A stretch of 64,000 bases of DNA from an uncultured Clostridia bacterium (GTDB lineage Bacteria > Bacillota > DTU014): contig FIZI01000020.1 in assembly GCA_900016865.1 (NCBI GenBank), forward strand, positions 1 to 64,000, written 5' to 3'. Position numbers and translations under genes: made by a program. The notes below the pieces were generated by a model. It was not told where the DNA came from and made no database searches. It saw only the letters and a program-made list of their open reading frames with translations. This document shows, piece after piece, positions 36,370 to 44,608 of this stretch. Position 1 is the stretch's first letter. Each line of letters begins with the position of its first letter.

Positions 36370-37034
36370 CAACTGATCTCCTCTGTGCTAGCTCGGGCTT
36401 CGCGCTTCTCGTTCTTAGACTTGCCCGTTCGCCTATCCTTTTTTCTCCGTTTGAAGGAGTTGACAAGCGGGCCTAGCCTAAGTGTGGTCTCGATGAAATA
36501 GATCACCCTCCCGACAACCATCAATACTCTCACATAGTTATGTATTGCCATGCTCTTGCAGTAGGCCTTCCCACCGACAGTAACCGCCGCGGTAGTGGCA
36601 AGAAGCACTGTATTGACTGCATCCAGGGTAGCCTGACGTGTATTGGATGCGATCTGAAAGACGATGGTTGCTACGACAGCGCCGCTTAGGGTCCCACATA
36701 TGTCTCCAACGACGTCATTGCAGAAGTTGGCGACAGCGTCAGCTGCATGCACTACTCTCAAAGCTTCCTTGGCACCCCGCACTCGCTCGGATGCCATGGC
36801 TGTAAAAGGATCGGGTTGAGCTGCAGCGGCAGCTGTTCCAACCAAGTCAAAAACTATGCCGATGAGAACTATCGCAAGGAGAACCAATACAGACTGGAAT
36901 AGGCCTAGCTGGCTGAGTGCGGAGATCGAGCCGAAGTTCAGCAAGGCACTCAAAAAAAACGTCCATGATCCAACGATCAGGACTCGTCGCAACTTGGAAG
37001 TTGATGTTCGCATCGTCAGGCTAAGAACCCCCAT
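36369..37034 (-). CDS. oapA: OapA, OLE RNA-associated membrane protein
   Basis: A 221-residue integral membrane protein encoded directly after the OLE RNA. It has hydrophobic stretches at roughly 17-40, 46-68, 112-130, 137-153 and a weaker one at 167-182, and a very basic tail (about 194-214). A conserved-looking NFCNDVVGDICG segment gives the Asp107-x3-Asp111 pair that matches the DxxxD motif known for OapA. The family is known to bind OLE RNA and bring it to the membrane; that role is assumed here from position and motif. The start is uncertain: ATG 37034 has no clear ribosome site, and ATG 37013 is possible. Its stop overlaps dxs. Confidence 0.82.
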   Translation of the reverse strand: MGVLSLTMRTSTSKLRRVLIVGSWTFFLSALLNFGSISALSQLGLFQSVLVLLAIVLIGIVFDLVGTAAAAAQPDPFTAMASERVRGAKEALRVVHAADAVANFCNDVVGDICGTLSGAVVATIVFQIASNTRQATLDAVNTVLLATTAAVTVGGKAYCKSMAIHNYVRVLMVVGRVIYFIETTLRLGPLVNSFKRRKKDRRTGKSKNEKREARASTEEIS

Positions 37035-37064
37035 TCCGGCAACCAGGTATCAACATCTGAACCC

Positions 37065-37748
37065 CGCCTGACGGAGAATCCTTGCCGGTTATGTAGTGGG
37101 TGATGCCGAGTGGCAGCATCCTGAGTAAACATTGTGGCATTAGGTCTAGTAGGTTTTCCCCACCCGGTATCCGTCGTCGCCGAACGGACGGTTTCCCTTT
37201 ACACCAAGCGTCCCGCTGTCGCCAAACGAGAAACTAGATCGCCTGTAAGCCACACCCTAATCCTCAGGATGCCCCGCAATATGCGGACAGTCTAGGAGTT
37301 TTCCTCATCGTCTCCTGTCGGTTCCTAGCCTCTTTTGCAGTGCCTGCTTCACCTGGCAATAGGCCAAGATCCCTGGCCAAAGGATCAAGGCTTGAACCCA
37401 AGTTCCCACAGGGACCGCTCAAGGCAGGCTACACTACACCCAGCCCTGTTAGGTGCCCTCTCAGGCCGGACCGGCATGTAGGTTCTCCCCACGCCGTGGA
37501 TCCTCCGTGCGAAACACAAGAGTGTGAATCACCGGCCTCACCACGAACGTGGGTCTCCGCGAGGGCAGGGTCAACGCCCGCATGCCATTGCGGATCGCCC
37601 CACCCTCTTAACCCCCAGCACTAACCCCCGACTGGGCGTCAAGAGCCAGCACCAGGGACTTCATCGTTGTGCCCTCTGGCGGATTTTTAGCCCCGCCTTC
37701 AGAACCGATGAAGCCGACTAGAATACTGCGCCACCCAAGCGTAACGCA
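37065..37748 (-). ncRNA. ole: OLE RNA (ornate, large, extremophilic RNA)
   Basis: About 680 bases without a credible ORF, between the PAP2-like gene and oapA and transcribed toward oapA. Many complementary segments fit a large folded RNA: a 5' hairpin (37745-37751 with 37724-37730), a long-range 8-bp helix CGATGAAG/CTTCATCG (37706-37713 with 37659-37666) enclosing GGCGG/CCGCC (37678-37682 with 37693-37697), and others toward the 3' end. Known OLE RNAs are about 600-700 bases, lie just before oapA, and are flanked by ispA and dxs; all three hold here. A sigma-A promoter is just upstream. The 5' end is set by that promoter; the 3' end is approximate. In other bacteria OLE forms a membrane ribonucleoprotein linked to stress tolerance. 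Confidence 0.87.
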
Positions 37749-37753
37749 GTAAT

Positions 37754-37782
37754 ATTATAACATAGGCCCGGCTTGCCATCAA
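37754..37782 (-). promoter_or_regulatory. Sigma-A promoter of OLE RNA
   Basis: TTGATG (37777-37782), a 17-base spacer and a perfect TATAAT (37754-37759) on the minus strand, predicting a start near 37748, at the base of the first hairpin of the RNA. The RNA can therefore be made independently of the upstream operon. Confidence 0.85.
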
Positions 37783-37849
37783 GGAGCCCAACCAGCCTGC
37801 ACTGCGTGGCACAGCGGCGTTAGCTCGATAGAGTCTGATCCGCTCGCCT

Positions 37850-38293
37850 CTACGAAGTCATGATAACGCTTACTGCCACTCCCAACGCCGCACCGGCCAG
37901 CACCTCAACAGGGGTATGGCCTAGGAGTTCACGCAATCGGTTCTCCCGAATGCGGCCTGAATGAAACAGTTCGTCGACGATGTGGTTGAGGACCGCAGCT
38001 TGCTTTCCAGCTGCTCGCCGAATCCCGGCTGCATCGTACATGACAACCAATGCAAACCCTAGAGCAAGGGCAAATAAAGCGCTGTCAAAGCCTGCTTCGA
38101 TACCGATAGCCACGGCAAGTGATGACGTGAAAGCAGAGTGCGAACTAGGCATTCCACCCGGGCCTGTAAGTCTACGGAAATCGATCTTTCGGTGTCTCAC
38201 GTAGTGTGTCAGTACTTTGAGCACCTGTGCAATCAGCCATGATACCGTAGATGATATGAGTGCAGGATTCTGTATCATGCCTGACACATGCAA
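37850..38293 (-). CDS. Divergent PAP2 family (DUF212) membrane protein
   Basis: A 147-residue membrane protein of the YuiD/DUF212 group, related to PAP2 acid phosphatases. The motif trio is present: GGMPSSHSAF (where PAP2 has PSGH), RRAAGKQAAVLN, and LLGHTPVEVLAGAALG. Four hydrophobic helices are likely. The substrate could be a polyprenyl diphosphate, which would suit the neighbouring ispA, but that is inference. The start is TTG at 38293, eight bases after AAGGAGGT. It lies between ispA and the OLE RNA, whose promoter starts about 70 bases after its stop. Confidence 0.87.
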   Translation of the reverse strand: MHVSGMIQNPALISSTVSWLIAQVLKVLTHYVRHRKIDFRRLTGPGGMPSSHSAFTSSLAVAIGIEAGFDSALFALALGFALVVMYDAAGIRRAAGKQAAVLNHIVDELFHSGRIRENRLRELLGHTPVEVLAGAALGVAVSVIMTS

Positions 38294-38324
38294 GACACCA
38301 CACCTCCTTGGGCCAACTCACCGT

Positions 38325-39233
38325 CTAGCGATCCCGAGTCGCCGCGTAGTCTAGTATCTCACTAAGGAGCGTATTGGACAATCCTTCGGCAGCAAGCGCT
38401 TCGTGGCCGCTTGCGACAGCCTCGAGCATCAGCCGTTGCGACTCTTCCATGCCAAAGACTGCCGGATAAGACGCTTTCTTCTTGCTATAGTCAGAACCGA
38501 CACGCTTTCCCAAAGCAGCCTCATTGCCGATAACGTCGAGCATGTCGTCCCTAATCTGAAACACGAGACCCAGAGCCCTTGCGTAAGCGCTGAGCGAGGA
38601 CAAGACTCTATCAGAGGCACCGGACAAAATAGCCGCTGCCCTGACAGCAGCCAAGAATAAAGCTCCGGTCTTGGCAGCGTGAATAGACCGCAGGAGGTCG
38701 ACACTGACATCTGCTGCCCCAGTACTGGCTATGTCAAGTGCCTGCCCGCGGACCATGCCTTCAGGGCCCGCTCCGACTCCGATTTCTTCGATACACCTCA
38801 GCAGCCGGTCGTGGGTAACCGGCGGACTTATCGGCATTCCTGCCAGTGTCACAAACGCCAGGGTCAGGAGTCCATCGCCTGCAAGAACAGCCATTGCTTC
38901 GCCAAAGACGCGATGGTTTGTCGGCATGCCCCTTCGCAAGTCATCGTCATCCATACACGGCAGATCGTCGTGAATGAGCGAATACGCGTGGATCATCTCC
39001 AATGCGCAGGCTGCATCCAGCACATGAGCGTGTGAGCCAAAAACCACGTCTGCTACTGCAATCATCAATACCGCGCGCAACCGCTTGCCACCTGAGAGCA
39101 GTGAGTATCGCATTGCTTCGTAGATGCGCGCCGAATCGTCCCGGCTCGGCCTGACAAGCTCATCCAGCCGCTGTTCTACCTCTGACTTGCAGGCCTTCAT
39201 GAACTGAAGCAAGCCAGTATTACTCTGCTTCAT
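38325..39233 (-). CDS. ispA: Farnesyl diphosphate synthase
   Basis: A 302-residue short-chain polyprenyl synthase that condenses IPP with DMAPP and GPP. The first Asp-rich motif is DDLPCMDDDDLRRG, with the longer DDx4D spacing of bacterial FPP synthases, and the second is FQIRDDMLDVIG. The lysine-arginine segment SGGKRLRAVL is present. GGGGGAGG lies before the ATG, which overlaps xseB by 14 bases. With dxs it brackets the OLE locus; the product feeds quinones, undecaprenyl phosphate and the MiaA donor pool. Confidence 0.96.
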   Translation of the reverse strand: MKQSNTGLLQFMKACKSEVEQRLDELVRPSRDDSARIYEAMRYSLLSGGKRLRAVLMIAVADVVFGSHAHVLDAACALEMIHAYSLIHDDLPCMDDDDLRRGMPTNHRVFGEAMAVLAGDGLLTLAFVTLAGMPISPPVTHDRLLRCIEEIGVGAGPEGMVRGQALDIASTGAADVSVDLLRSIHAAKTGALFLAAVRAAAILSGASDRVLSSLSAYARALGLVFQIRDDMLDVIGNEAALGKRVGSDYSKKKASYPAVFGMEESQRLMLEAVASGHEALAAEGLSNTLLSEILDYAATRDR

Positions 39234-39477
39234 CGTCCGCCTCCCCCACCGCAGGCCGGTCCATCCCTTCTGCTTTGTCAGTCAGATGTGTGATCCTAAG
39301 CTCGGCATCTTCCAATTCGCTCCTGCAACTGCGAGCCAGGGCAACAGCTTCCTCGAAGAGCTCCAAGCTCTTTGCCAAGCCGAGCTTCCCCTCCTCCAGT
39401 GTCTCAACTATTCTCTCAAGCTTCGCGAGTCTCTCCTCAAAGGACATCTTTTCCAAATTCTCAGTGCCGACCGCCAC
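39220..39477 (-). CDS. xseB: Exodeoxyribonuclease VII small subunit
   Basis: An 85-residue subunit that caps the XseA coiled coil. The conserved FEERLAKLERIVETLEEGKL and LAKSLELFEEAVALARSC helices are complete. A GTG at 39489 overlaps GGAGGT, so GTG at 39477, ten bases after it, is likelier. It overlaps xseA and ispA at its two ends, so the three are translated as a coupled set. Confidence 0.93.
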   Translation of the reverse strand: MAVGTENLEKMSFEERLAKLERIVETLEEGKLGLAKSLELFEEAVALARSCRSELEDAELRITHLTDKAEGMDRPAVGEADDEAE

Positions 39478-40720
39478 CTGCGGGCTCACCTCCTACACCT
39501 TTGACGCGGGCGCTAAACACCCCATCCGAGACCCTGACTTCAATATCGTCTCCTGGCGCCACTTGGCTGGTACTTAAGACAAGTTGGTTGCTCCGCATGT
39601 TTGTAACCAACGAATAACCTCTGCTTAGCGTCTTCAGCGGGCTGCAGGCCTCTAACCGCCCTGCGATCAGTCCCAGCTTGGTGTTCCTTGGCTCAATGAT
39701 CTTTGTCAGAGCCAACTCCAATCTGTGTGCCAACTCCTCAAGTGCCTGCCTATGCGACCCGGTGATCATATCAGGCCTTCTGAACACCCACGATGATTGG
39801 AGTGCCCGCATCCTTGATTGGCACATATCTGCCAGAGCAATCAGAGACCTCTTCGCTCTGGATTCCATGTGAAAAATCTGATCGAGAACAGAAGACATAT
39901 CCGGGACTACCATCTCAGCTGCAGCCGACGGGGTTGGAGCCCGCACATCAGCGACTAGATCGCATACGGTGAAATCCCTCTCATGGCCGACTGCACAGAC
40001 CATCGGAAACGGCATGTCAGCTAACTGCCGGGCAACAGATTCATCGTTGAAAACCCAGAGGTCATCGGCGGCTCCCCCGCCTCGGGTCAGTATTCCAACA
40101 TCGAAGCGGCCATCCTCCGCAGCAGCGTCGAGCGCGCTCAGTATGGACGAGACCGCGTTGTCTCCCTGAACCAAACAAGGGACAACTACCAGCTCTACAA
40201 TCGGATATCTTCTTTTCATGACTGCAATGATATCCTTTAGGGCGGCTCCTTCGGGCGAGGTAATGACTGCGATCCTTCTCGGAAACCTAGGAAGGTCCCG
40301 CTTTCTTGCCACATCCAGCAAGCCGTCCTCTGCAAGCCTTTGCCTAGTGAGTTCGAAGCTTCGGGCAAGGGCTCCATCTCCCAGGCCCAGTATCTGCCGG
40401 GCATAAAGCTGATAGGTGCCGCCGCGAGTATACACGCTGATGTCCCCGTAGACGATCACACTGAGACCGTCGCTCAAACGAAAGGGAACTGAGACTGCGT
40501 CGCTCCTGAACATGACACATCTGATCCTGGACTGATGGTCCTTCAGGCTGAAATAGATGTGCCCGGACTGAGTGTGATGGTGCAAGTCTGCGATCTCCCC
40601 GCGAACCCAACAACCCTGTATCTCATCGTGACTGTCCAAGATCTGCTTTAAGTGCGTGTTGATCTCCGTCACTGTTACCGACTGGGCCAGCAGTCGTATT
40701 GAATCGTAGAAGTGCGCCAC
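39461..40720 (-). CDS. xseA: Exodeoxyribonuclease VII large subunit
   Basis: A 419-residue catalytic subunit for single-stranded DNA degradation. The N-terminal OB fold has WVRGEIADLHHHTQSGHIYF, the nuclease core has RIAVITSPEGAALKDI, LTRGGGAADDLWVFNDE and VGHERDFTVCDLVAD, and a long coiled coil follows before the C-terminal RGYSLVTN segment. GGGAGGT lies six bases before the GTG at 40720. It follows nusB by four bases. Confidence 0.96.
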   Translation of the reverse strand: MAHFYDSIRLLAQSVTVTEINTHLKQILDSHDEIQGCWVRGEIADLHHHTQSGHIYFSLKDHQSRIRCVMFRSDAVSVPFRLSDGLSVIVYGDISVYTRGGTYQLYARQILGLGDGALARSFELTRQRLAEDGLLDVARKRDLPRFPRRIAVITSPEGAALKDIIAVMKRRYPIVELVVVPCLVQGDNAVSSILSALDAAAEDGRFDVGILTRGGGAADDLWVFNDESVARQLADMPFPMVCAVGHERDFTVCDLVADVRAPTPSAAAEMVVPDMSSVLDQIFHMESRAKRSLIALADMCQSRMRALQSSWVFRRPDMITGSHRQALEELAHRLELALTKIIEPRNTKLGLIAGRLEACSPLKTLSRGYSLVTNMRSNQLVLSTSQVAPGDDIEVRVSDGVFSARVKGVGGEPAGGGRH

Positions 40721-40724
40721 CAGG

Positions 40725-41156
40725 CTACCTCCCAGACTCGCGATTTCTCTTAATCACTCCAGCGAGCACACCGTTGACAAAACGGGCAGACTCCTCGGAG
40801 CCGTACTCCTTCGCCAGCTCCACAGCCTCATTGACTGTAACGGCCTCCGGTATGTCAGGCCTGTGGAGAATCTCGTAGACACCGAGCCTCAAAATCGCGA
40901 GTTCAACCTTGCCAAGTCTATCAGGGCTCCACCTTAATGTGGCATCTCTGATCTCTGTATCAATGGCTTCCAGGTTTTCAAGGACTCCGTCGACAAGTTC
41001 CCTCAGAAACTGTGTATCCACATCAGGCTCGTCCGTGTCTCCATCGCACTCAAGGACAGACGCGATCGACTCCTCTATGGAATTGGCTGAGAGGTCTATC
41101 TGGTAGAGCACTTTGATGCACTTCTCCCTGGCTTCTCGTCGGTTCATGCGCCGCAT
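40725..41156 (-). CDS. nusB: Transcription antitermination factor NusB
   Basis: A 143-residue all-helical NusB that binds boxA RNA with NusE (S10) to support rRNA transcription. It has the RREAREKCIKVLYQIDL start, AILRLGVYEILHRPDIPEAVTVNEAVELAK and FVNGVLAGV near the end. The ATG at 41156 follows GGAGG by four bases. The open frame extends upstream to 41279 but that part lacks similarity. The roughly 125 bases between DUF2273 and this start hold no recognised feature. Confidence 0.96.
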   Translation of the reverse strand: MRRMNRREAREKCIKVLYQIDLSANSIEESIASVLECDGDTDEPDVDTQFLRELVDGVLENLEAIDTEIRDATLRWSPDRLGKVELAILRLGVYEILHRPDIPEAVTVNEAVELAKEYGSEESARFVNGVLAGVIKRNRESGR

Positions 41157-41281
41157 ACTGCCTCCAACCCCTTCCGTCAGAATGTGCAATGACCGCCCAG
41201 AGGCGGTCACAACCTTACACTCACCACTGCAAATCACAGAGACGTTGCGCCGAGCCGTTTGCCCGGACGTCAGTGTCACAT

Positions 41282-41512
41282 CTAACGCCGTCGCCTCAAC
41301 AGACTGGAAGACAGCAGTGAACGAATGAGATCCTCCTCTTCAACTATCCTTCCCAGTCCGTAGCCAACAAGCACACAGATAGAGAAAGCCAGCGCTTTGC
41401 CGAATCCGCAAAAGACGGCTATGATCCCTGCAATCACGCCTATCAGCAGCCCAATTACCCTACTGCGACGCTCAAAAGCGAGCTTCAGTATGGACCGAGC
41501 TTCGTCATTCAT
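41282..41512 (-). CDS. DUF2273 small membrane protein
   Basis: A 76-residue protein with two membrane helices (VIGLLIGVIAGIIAVFCGF and ALAFSICVLVGYGLGRIV) and basic ends. This matches the DUF2273 family, which is almost always next to asp23/amaP. GGGGTG lies six bases before the ATG at 41512. A role in anchoring or regulating the alkaline-shock complex is inferred only from its neighbours. Confidence 0.83.
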   Translation of the reverse strand: MNDEARSILKLAFERRSRVIGLLIGVIAGIIAVFCGFGKALAFSICVLVGYGLGRIVEEEDLIRSLLSSSLLRRRR

Positions 41513-41582
41513 TCGGTACACCCCACTCTCAGCCCGCATAGATCTGCTACACGCACAACCAATCAAAGCTTTCTGACAAAAT

Positions 41583-42125
41583 CTACTGAGCGACTCGCGA
41601 CCTGGACGCTCCAGATGTGTCCTTGACGTTTATGTGAATCTCCTTGACAGGGACACCAACCAGCTCGCTCAAGTGATCTCTCAACGCGACCTGAACCTGC
41701 TGACTCACTGCAGGAATGCTCTCATCGGATGCCACTGACACATCAACCGTCACGATCAGGCCATCTGCGTCGCCGTCTACTCTAGTACTGCTCTCGCGGA
41801 CGCCCTTGACTTCTCTCGCTACACGCCTCACCGCGTTCTCGATCGCCTTCATCGAGATGTTGATACGCCCAATGTCAGTGGAGGTGGCTACCACTCGCTC
41901 GTCGGGCTCCCGTTCGAGCATGGACCGGACTAAAACGATAGACGCAAGTACACAAATCAGGGCAATAACAAGCGACGGCCACAGATGTGTGCTGCTGAGG
42001 TCTTCGATCGCTGCTGACAGAGAAGCCCTGACACCCCCGTCGATTAGGGCTGCGACTAATAGACACGCTACGACCAAGTACAACAGTACGGCTAAGAACA
42101 CTGAGACTCGTTCGTACAGCTTCAT
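41583..42125 (-). CDS. amaP: Alkaline shock response membrane anchor protein AmaP
   Basis: A 180-residue protein with two N-terminal membrane helices (about 9-27 and 50-67) and a cytosolic domain related to Asp23 (VDGDADGLIVTVDVSVASDE, ending EIHINVKD). In Staphylococcus the homologue anchors Asp23 to the membrane. It lies between asp23 and DUF2273, the standard order. GGAGG precedes the ATG at 42125. This forms the envelope-stress part of the acc-asp23-nusB run. Confidence 0.88.
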   Translation of the reverse strand: MKLYERVSVFLAVLLYLVVACLLVAALIDGGVRASLSAAIEDLSSTHLWPSLVIALICVLASIVLVRSMLEREPDERVVATSTDIGRINISMKAIENAVRRVAREVKGVRESSTRVDGDADGLIVTVDVSVASDESIPAVSQQVQVALRDHLSELVGVPVKEIHINVKDTSGASRSRVAQ

Positions 42126-42192
42126 GACTGACGCCTCCTGAGATAGCCGAAGACTTAACTACGGCTTGTCAACAACCGCGGCAGCGGCCTCG

Positions 42193-42579
42193 CTACCTAA
42201 CTCTGGCCGGCTCTTCGGGTTTCTCCTCAACCTGGAAGTGCACTCCCTGGATGTGGACATTGACCTCAACGACAGTGAGCCCGGTCATGCTGGTTATGGC
42301 CCTGGACACGTTCTCCTGGACCCTGAGGGCCACTTCCGGAATCGAGACGCCGTAGTTGACCACAAGGAACAGGTCTACAGCGGCCTCTCTGTCTCCGACC
42401 TCCACCTTAACACCTTTTGATAGATTCCTCTTTCCAAGGAGCTCGGCTATTCCCCCGGCAAGTCCTCCGCTCATGCCGGCAACGCCGTCTACTTCGGTCG
42501 CAGCCAACCCTGCGATGATCGCCACGACTTCGTCGGCAATCCTCACGTTGCCTATATCCATTCTCTCCGTGTTCTCCAA
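42193..42579 (-). CDS. asp23: Asp23/Gls24 family envelope stress protein
   Basis: A 128-residue Asp23-domain protein with GNVRIADEVVAIIAGLAATE at the N-terminus, then EVDGVAGMSGGLAGGIAELL, and the VNVHIQGVHF strand near the end. The family forms membrane-associated filaments through AmaP and is tied to cell-wall stress. TTG at 42579 lies after GGGGGTG; the longer ORF to 42624 would overlap accC. The conserved position next to accC and nusB makes this the constitutive YqhY-type paralogue, which in Bacillus is linked to acetyl-CoA carboxylase activity. Confidence 0.9.
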   Translation of the reverse strand: MENTERMDIGNVRIADEVVAIIAGLAATEVDGVAGMSGGLAGGIAELLGKRNLSKGVKVEVGDREAAVDLFLVVNYGVSIPEVALRVQENVSRAITSMTGLTVVEVNVHIQGVHFQVEEKPEEPARVR

Positions 42580-42610
42580 GGATCGCACCCCCTGTCGGTT
42601 TCTCTCGACT

Positions 42611-43966
42611 TCAAGCTTTATCAAGGCCGAGGACTACTGCAGGGTCTTGGTCAGTATAGATCCTCGCCTCGCGGAACTGCTGGCTACGCATCAATTCGCG
42701 GTGGAACGGAATCGTAGTCTTAATGCCACCCACTTCGAACTCGTTAAGCGCCCTACACATCCTATTGATTGCGGCCTCTCTGTCATGACCCCATACTATG
42801 AGCTTGCCGAACAGCGAATCGTAATACGGAGAGATCACGCAGCCAACATATGCCGAGCTGTCGACCCTAACTCCAGGCCCGCCTGGGGCATGGTATCGAG
42901 TGATTCGCCCTGGCGACGCCAAAAAGCCGTTCATAGGATCCTCTGCGTTCAATCTGCATTCGATCGAATGTCCAATAAACTTGACGTCCGACTGCCTTCT
43001 GCCCAGCTGTTCGCCTGCCGCAACCCGCAGCTGCTCACGGACCAGATCAATCCCCGTGACCATCTCAGTGACAGGATGCTCTACCTGTATTCTGGTATTC
43101 ATTTCGATAAAATAATGGCGCCCAGACCCGTCAACAAGGTACTCCACTGTACCGACGCCTACGTACCCGACAGCTCTGGCTATCCGAATCGCTCCGTCGG
43201 TCATTGCCCGTCTGAGCTTTGGGGTCAGGATGGGCGATGGCGACTCTTCTACGACTTTCTGCCCTCTTCTCTGAATCGAGCAATCGCGCTCGCCGAGATG
43301 AACAACACTGCCGTATGCATCTGCAAGGATCTGGACCTCTACATGCCTTGGGTTTTCGATAAACTTCTCGATATACAGCTCCCGGCTGCCAAAAGCGATC
43401 TCTGCCTCAGAAGCGGCTGTGAGAAAAGCCCTGCGGAGTTCTCTCTCGTCTCTCACCACGCGAAGGCCCTTCCCTCCCCCGCCTGAGGAGGCCTTGACCA
43501 TTACAGGATAGCCTATCATCGAGGCAATAGACAAGGCATCATCGAGACTCTCGATTGGCCCAGGGCTACCGGGGACTATGGGAACTCCAGCCTTGTCGGC
43601 TATTCGCCGAGCAGCGGACTTGTCGCCCATCTTCTCCATAGCGTCTGCAGGAGGGCCGACAAATCGAATGCCGTGCTCCTCACAGATATCCGCAAAATGA
43701 GCCTTCTCAGACAAGTTGCCGTATCCTGGATGAATAGCGTCTGCGCCGCTGATTATAGCAGCACTGATTATGCTAGGAATATTGAGATAGCTCTTTGTGT
43801 TCTCAGGGGGGCCTACACAGATGGCTTCATCAGCCATCAACACGTGCAACGAGTCTCGATCTGCCTCCGAGTAGATCGCAACAGTTGATATGCCCATCTC
43901 CTTGCACGTACGGATTACCCTTACAGCGATTTCACCACGATTGGCGATTAGGACCTTTCTAAACAC
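42611..43966 (-). CDS. accC: Acetyl-CoA carboxylase, biotin carboxylase subunit
   Basis: A 451-residue ATP-grasp enzyme that carboxylates the biotin on AccB for fatty acid synthesis. It has FRKVLIANRGEIAVRVIR, HPGYGNLSEKAHFADIC, the ATP loop VKASSGGGGKGLRVV, HLGERDCSIQRRGQKVVEE and EMNTRIQVEHPVTE. The start is GTG at 43966, 11 bases after GGAGG. It follows accB by about 40 bases. The carboxyltransferase subunits (accA, accD) are not in the window. Confidence 0.97.
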   Translation of the reverse strand: MFRKVLIANRGEIAVRVIRTCKEMGISTVAIYSEADRDSLHVLMADEAICVGPPENTKSYLNIPSIISAAIISGADAIHPGYGNLSEKAHFADICEEHGIRFVGPPADAMEKMGDKSAARRIADKAGVPIVPGSPGPIESLDDALSIASMIGYPVMVKASSGGGGKGLRVVRDERELRRAFLTAASEAEIAFGSRELYIEKFIENPRHVEVQILADAYGSVVHLGERDCSIQRRGQKVVEESPSPILTPKLRRAMTDGAIRIARAVGYVGVGTVEYLVDGSGRHYFIEMNTRIQVEHPVTEMVTGIDLVREQLRVAAGEQLGRRQSDVKFIGHSIECRLNAEDPMNGFLASPGRITRYHAPGGPGVRVDSSAYVGCVISPYYDSLFGKLIVWGHDREAAINRMCRALNEFEVGGIKTTIPFHRELMRSQQFREARIYTDQDPAVVLGLDKA

Positions 43967-44004
43967 CCGAAGCACCACCTCCGATCGACTGCTTATCAAG
44001 GACC

Positions 44005-44472
44005 TCAGGCGTCCTGCAGAACGAACAGAGGCTGGCCATATTCAACCGGCTCTTCGTTGTCCACAAGGATCTTGATGATTTTGCCACGGCGTTCCGCCTC
44101 AATCTCATTCATGAGCTTCATAGCCTCGACGATACAGACTGTCTGACCAGGCTCGACGATATCGCCGACCTCAACAAAAGGCTTTGCGCCAGGCGCAGGA
44201 GCCCTGTAAAAGGTACCCACCATCGGCGACACAATCGTGAACTGATCGGGCAAGAGCGAGTCTGCCTGATCGGCGTTCTCGCCATACTCTCCTGACGCCA
44301 GATCAGGCTCCGGAGCGCCCTGATCGCTCGGGGCCGTTGCGTCCTTTTTCTGGACAGTTTCTCCCCACTTTCTCATGATGAGCTTATCGCCGTCTGCTGA
44401 CTCGTATTCAAATTCAACCAGCCCGCTCTCGTCTATGAGGCTGATTAACTCCTTGATCTCACTGAGTTTCAT
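44005..44472 (-). CDS. accB: Acetyl-CoA carboxylase, biotin carboxyl carrier protein
   Basis: A 155-residue BCCP. The biotin-accepting Lys119 lies in VEAMKLMNEIEA, within a C-terminal biotinyl domain preceded by VGTFYRAPAPGAKPFVEVGD (the 'thumb' region of AccB). The N-terminal helix MKLSEIKELISLIDESG and an acidic/Ala linker are typical. GAGGACGC precedes the ATG at 44472; the longer frame to 44520 has no support. It follows spoIIIAH by about 135 bases in which I see no terminator. Confidence 0.96.
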   Translation of the reverse strand: MKLSEIKELISLIDESGLVEFEYESADGDKLIMRKWGETVQKKDATAPSDQGAPEPDLASGEYGENADQADSLLPDQFTIVSPMVGTFYRAPAPGAKPFVEVGDIVEPGQTVCIVEAMKLMNEIEAERRGKIIKILVDNEEPVEYGQPLFVLQDA

Positions 44473-44608
44473 ATGCGTCCTCGGCGTTTGGAAACCTCTC
44501 ACGCCAAAGGGGTCTTTCACCTTCCTCTCGTGGCCCCGCTACTACCTGCTCACTGTCCATCAAAGACTCATCAGTCCTATTCACCACATAGAACCATTAT
44601 CCTTCTTA

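Noticed and set aside
37340-37721. Two short plus-strand ORFs within the OLE region
   Set aside because: They are Pro/Arg-rich, lack ribosome sites and motifs, and lie antisense to the structured RNA.
37065-37748. RNase P RNA, tmRNA, SRP or 6S RNA as the identity of this RNA
   Set aside because: None of the signature blocks of those RNAs is visible, and the synteny with ispA, oapA and dxs points to OLE.
42356-43486. A 376-codon plus-strand ORF opposite accC
   Set aside because: It is antisense to a highly conserved gene; its length comes from codon bias in accC, and it shows no recognisable domain.
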